Positions 61,442 to 64,000 of a stretch of 64,000 nt of DNA are shown piece after piece; position 1 is the stretch's first letter; the number at the start of each line of letters is the position of its first letter. The notes under the pieces are model-generated. The model was given only the letters and a program-made list of their open reading frames with translations, was not told where the DNA came from and made no database searches. The DNA comes from Falciphora oryzae (taxonomy: Eukaryota > Ascomycota > Sordariomycetes > Magnaporthales > Magnaporthaceae), in the NCBI GenBank assembly GCA_000733355.1, contig JNVV01000038.1:1-64000 (forward strand), given 5' to 3'. A program made the position numbers and the translations under genes.

Positions 61442-64000
61442 CGTTGCGGCTGCTGTGACTGTCTGTGTGAGGCCGCGCTGGCCTTGTGATGGCGTGTGTT
61501 GTCGTTGCCGCCGAGGGGCTTTCGAAGCTCCAAGATAATGCTCGGCCAGCCAGGACCCGAAAGGCACAGCACACCGACCCTCCCCAGGAGGCTCTCTTCA
61601 CGGGCAACTGTTGGGCTCGGTAGCTCGTTCGATCGGTCAGGAGTCGTCGTTTCGCAGCACGCGGTCGTGTCCAAGGGGATCGAGTCGTCGCAGGTTCAAT
61701 GCTGGCACTCGCACACACCGCACATGCCACCGTCCCGATTGGCCTTGGCCTGGAGCCTCAAGCTGCTGCCAACGACAACTGGCCGCGTGGTGGGGTCCGG
61801 TCTGGCTTACCTCATCGACGGAGCGAAGCACGGGCCACTTGAGCCTCGAGCACGGACCATTAATGGGGCGGTTCTGCGGACATGAAAATGAAAATTTCAT
61901 CGCCTCTTCTTTTCTGCTTCTTCCTTCTCCTTCTCACAACGCGCCCACTAGACAGTGCAACCCGTCACAACCCGCGACTGGAGCAGGCATTTTGTCTGCC
62001 TCCGACTGTATGGCCGTTGACGGGCTTTGCGATTTCGAGGCGCGGAGAAGAAGGAAATCCATGGTTTCATAAGAACTGCCTGAGTGCTCTGTGCTTCTGC
62101 GCAAACCTCTCGTTGCTTTGGTGGTGTCAGAGGAACCGAACACTTTGAATATCGATTGACTTTGCCTGTTGACTGCCACCTCGTCGTTTGACGTGTCTGT
62201 CGACTGCTGCCCGGCATCGGAGGCTGTCGGGGTCACCAGTCCCGGGTCACATGTCCATTTCTGCCGCTCTCTCTGACTCGGGACGGCGCCAAGCTCGGGT
62301 CGGGGAAGCGCGCCAACAAGTCGACAAGTCGCTCTGCAGGTGCGTGCCCGGGATGGCGGCGGGCGTGGCCGTTGGTGCGACGGGCCCATTGAGTAGGTCC
62401 TGGTCGTACATCGGAACGTGGTTCGATTCCTGGCTCTTCGCTTGAAGGACGATATGGAAATGCACTAGAGATGTAGCTGCACTTGGCAGTGTCCACCCCA
62501 CGTAAATCATTGCTTTTTCTCTGGGAGATTGTCGGGAGAGCGACAAGCGGCTCGCATGTGATGGCTCTTTGGTGGCGGCTCCTGTCCCCTCGGTTCTGAT
62601 ATCTCGGCTCTTTATTTGTCATTTTGTGTTTCTGCCCCCAAATTGCGCCCTTGCCCCCCCTTTTCTTTTTTTTTTTTTCCCGTCCAATTTCATCTTTTTG
62701 AGCGCCCGACCCTTTTGCGCCGGCTCCAGGTCGCGGCGCGCCATCCACCAAAGCCGTCGAACGTCTTTTATTAGCACGTGCTGGGCAGATGCAGCGAGTG
62801 TGGTGTGCCCGCATCTCTGGGGATCCACTTGGGTGGGCCGCCATCAACTCGTTCGTCACAGTCAATTGAAATGGAACCAGGAAGCAATGGCAGAGTGACA
62901 TGGAGAGAGAGTAAACCCATGCACTGGAATCCGGGGACTGCTCAGTCAGTCATCTTGGTTTGGGACGACGCTTCTCGGCTTGCCTCAGGCGGAAGCTTAT
63001 CGCTGGCGGGGGAAAGGGATGGGAGGAAGTGATTCCGTCGGGCGTGTACCTGCTATAAGGCACGAAAAAGCACCAATCGACGCCATGCAATCACATGCCT
63101 CGGGACTCTGCAGCCGGGCCACCAGCCTACCAGCCAGAGACCAGCCTAGGGAATTGGTAAATTTCTGGTTGCTTGTCCCTCTGTCTTATCTCCATTGACG
63201 AGACCTTTTTGGGTCAGTCAACAAAGCCCTGACAAAAACATACAGGGTGGCCAGGACCCAGCCTGGCGGGGTACCAGGCCAGAAGCAAGGCACATGACCG
63301 CATGACTGGGTCCGACGGGAAAACACGTCCCAGACAGCAGAACATGTTCACCCGGCCAAGAGCTGGCTCCTAAAGTTAGTGGTATTGCAGCAGCGGGCGG
63401 CCTCGCCTGCGTAGGTTTTCCGATGCTGCTACCGAAAGATTAATGTCGTTGTGTGATCGCGCCAGGGCGGGAGTGGCCTGCCTTGTTGGTTGCAGGGAAT
63501 GAAAGGACATCCGGTCTGGTGCAGGGGAATCGAGAGGACAAAGACAAACAGAAATGAGGCGGGCTCCACACGCTGGCTGGTCGCTGCTCGGCACATGAGA
63601 TTCAGCTGCTGGGAATTTAGTGGGGTCGTCGGCCCAGCACATGGGAAAGAAACTGGAAGTCGCGGTTTTTGGTTTTTGCACATGGGCCGGCGGTGCCTCC
63701 CACGCTTGATCTCAAGTCCTCTGTTCGTCAGCGGAGCACAGGGACCTTGCAGTCCCACAAGTCGCCGCCTCTTGCCCACGCCTGTGCGCCAATCAAGCGC
63801 CCCCCGTTTCCCTCTTTTTCACGTTCACGATCCAGCAGCCGCGGGCAAAGTCGACAGACGGGTCTCTGTCGGGTCGCATGCTTTTTTCTGTCTGGTCTCC
63901 AGTCTGGTCTTTGCCTCCTCCTCCCAGCTGCGACTCCCCGCCCTTTCTGTGCCAGGGAAAAGGGCAAATCAGAATTCTCTTTGTCCTGTATTTCTTTTAT
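61442..64000. other. Intergenic region, no gene seen
   Basis: 2.6 kb upstream of APM1 to the window edge. No frame shows a domain or plausible splice structure. A TTCGATTC stretch near 62420 resembles a tRNA T-loop but has no supporting stems. There is a 13-T run near 62668. It includes the APM1 promoter, and a gene may begin beyond the window. Confidence 0.45.

Noticed and set aside
62405..62450. Possible tRNA T-arm (GGTTCGATTCC)
   Set aside because: The flanking bases do not pair as a T-stem and no anticodon or acceptor stem is present.
62233..63967. Several 100-220 codon frames near the right edge
   Set aside because: No ATG with plausible context, no motifs, and inconsistent between strands.
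1..64000. CRISPR array, bacterial operon or phage module
   Set aside because: Spliceosomal introns, fungal gene families and fungal transposons rule out a prokaryotic origin, and no spacer-repeat array is present.

Overview
This window looks like a chromosome arm from a filamentous ascomycete (Pezizomycotina, most likely a Sordariomycete). Genes are GC-rich with C/G-ending codons. Introns are short (56-139 nt where I could place them), with GT..AG ends and CTAAC-like branch points. Families include fungal-specific ones (Zn2Cys6 regulators, DUF3716, DUF5672, anion:cation symporters). Repeats carry the C-to-T / G-to-A damage of repeat-induced point mutation (RIP). I cannot name the species.

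Layout. 1-8.2 kb is a repeat block with no host gene: a minisatellite-like tract, a RIP-damaged LINE (Tad1-like), about 2.2 kb of unclassified degenerate repeat, and a pogo/Fot1-type DNA transposon with extra copies of its terminal repeats. 8.3-17.5 kb holds intronless genes: a sugar-porter transporter divergent from an arylsulfatase, a CHK/EcKinase-like kinase, a cytosolic papain-fold protease with a TerB-like tail, and a small PIP-kinase-like protein. 18.4-24.8 kb carries a proline/arginine-rich unknown, a TPR-ankyrin-TIR-like protein and an anion:cation symporter. 26.1-31.7 kb is a RIP-damaged Ty1/copia retrotransposon with 186-bp LTRs and a GATGG target duplication. 32.8-40.1 kb holds an adenylate-kinase-like gene, an NmrA-like reductase, a sugar-transporter pseudogene, a second anion:cation symporter and a DUF5672 glycosyltransferase-like type II membrane protein. 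41-61.4 kb is mostly conserved housekeeping and regulatory genes: a large disordered DPW-motif protein, a DUF3716 protein, CFD1/NUBP2, S-adenosylmethionine decarboxylase, a four-TM protein, a regulator with two tandem zinc clusters, an AscI/AurD-like polytopic membrane protein, and the AP-1 mu subunit. 61.4-64 kb has no gene I can support.

How parts may work together: the sulfatase and the divergent transporter share a 625-bp intergenic promoter and could scavenge a sulfated or sugar-like compound. CFD1 (Fe-S assembly), SAM decarboxylase (polyamines) and AP-1 mu (clathrin sorting) are independent housekeeping functions. Most worth following up are the protease-TerB fusion, the TPR-ankyrin-TIR-like protein, the double zinc-cluster regulator and the self-matching subrepeats in the pogo terminal repeats. 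Splice sites were placed by eye from reading frame, GT/AG and branch-point signals.
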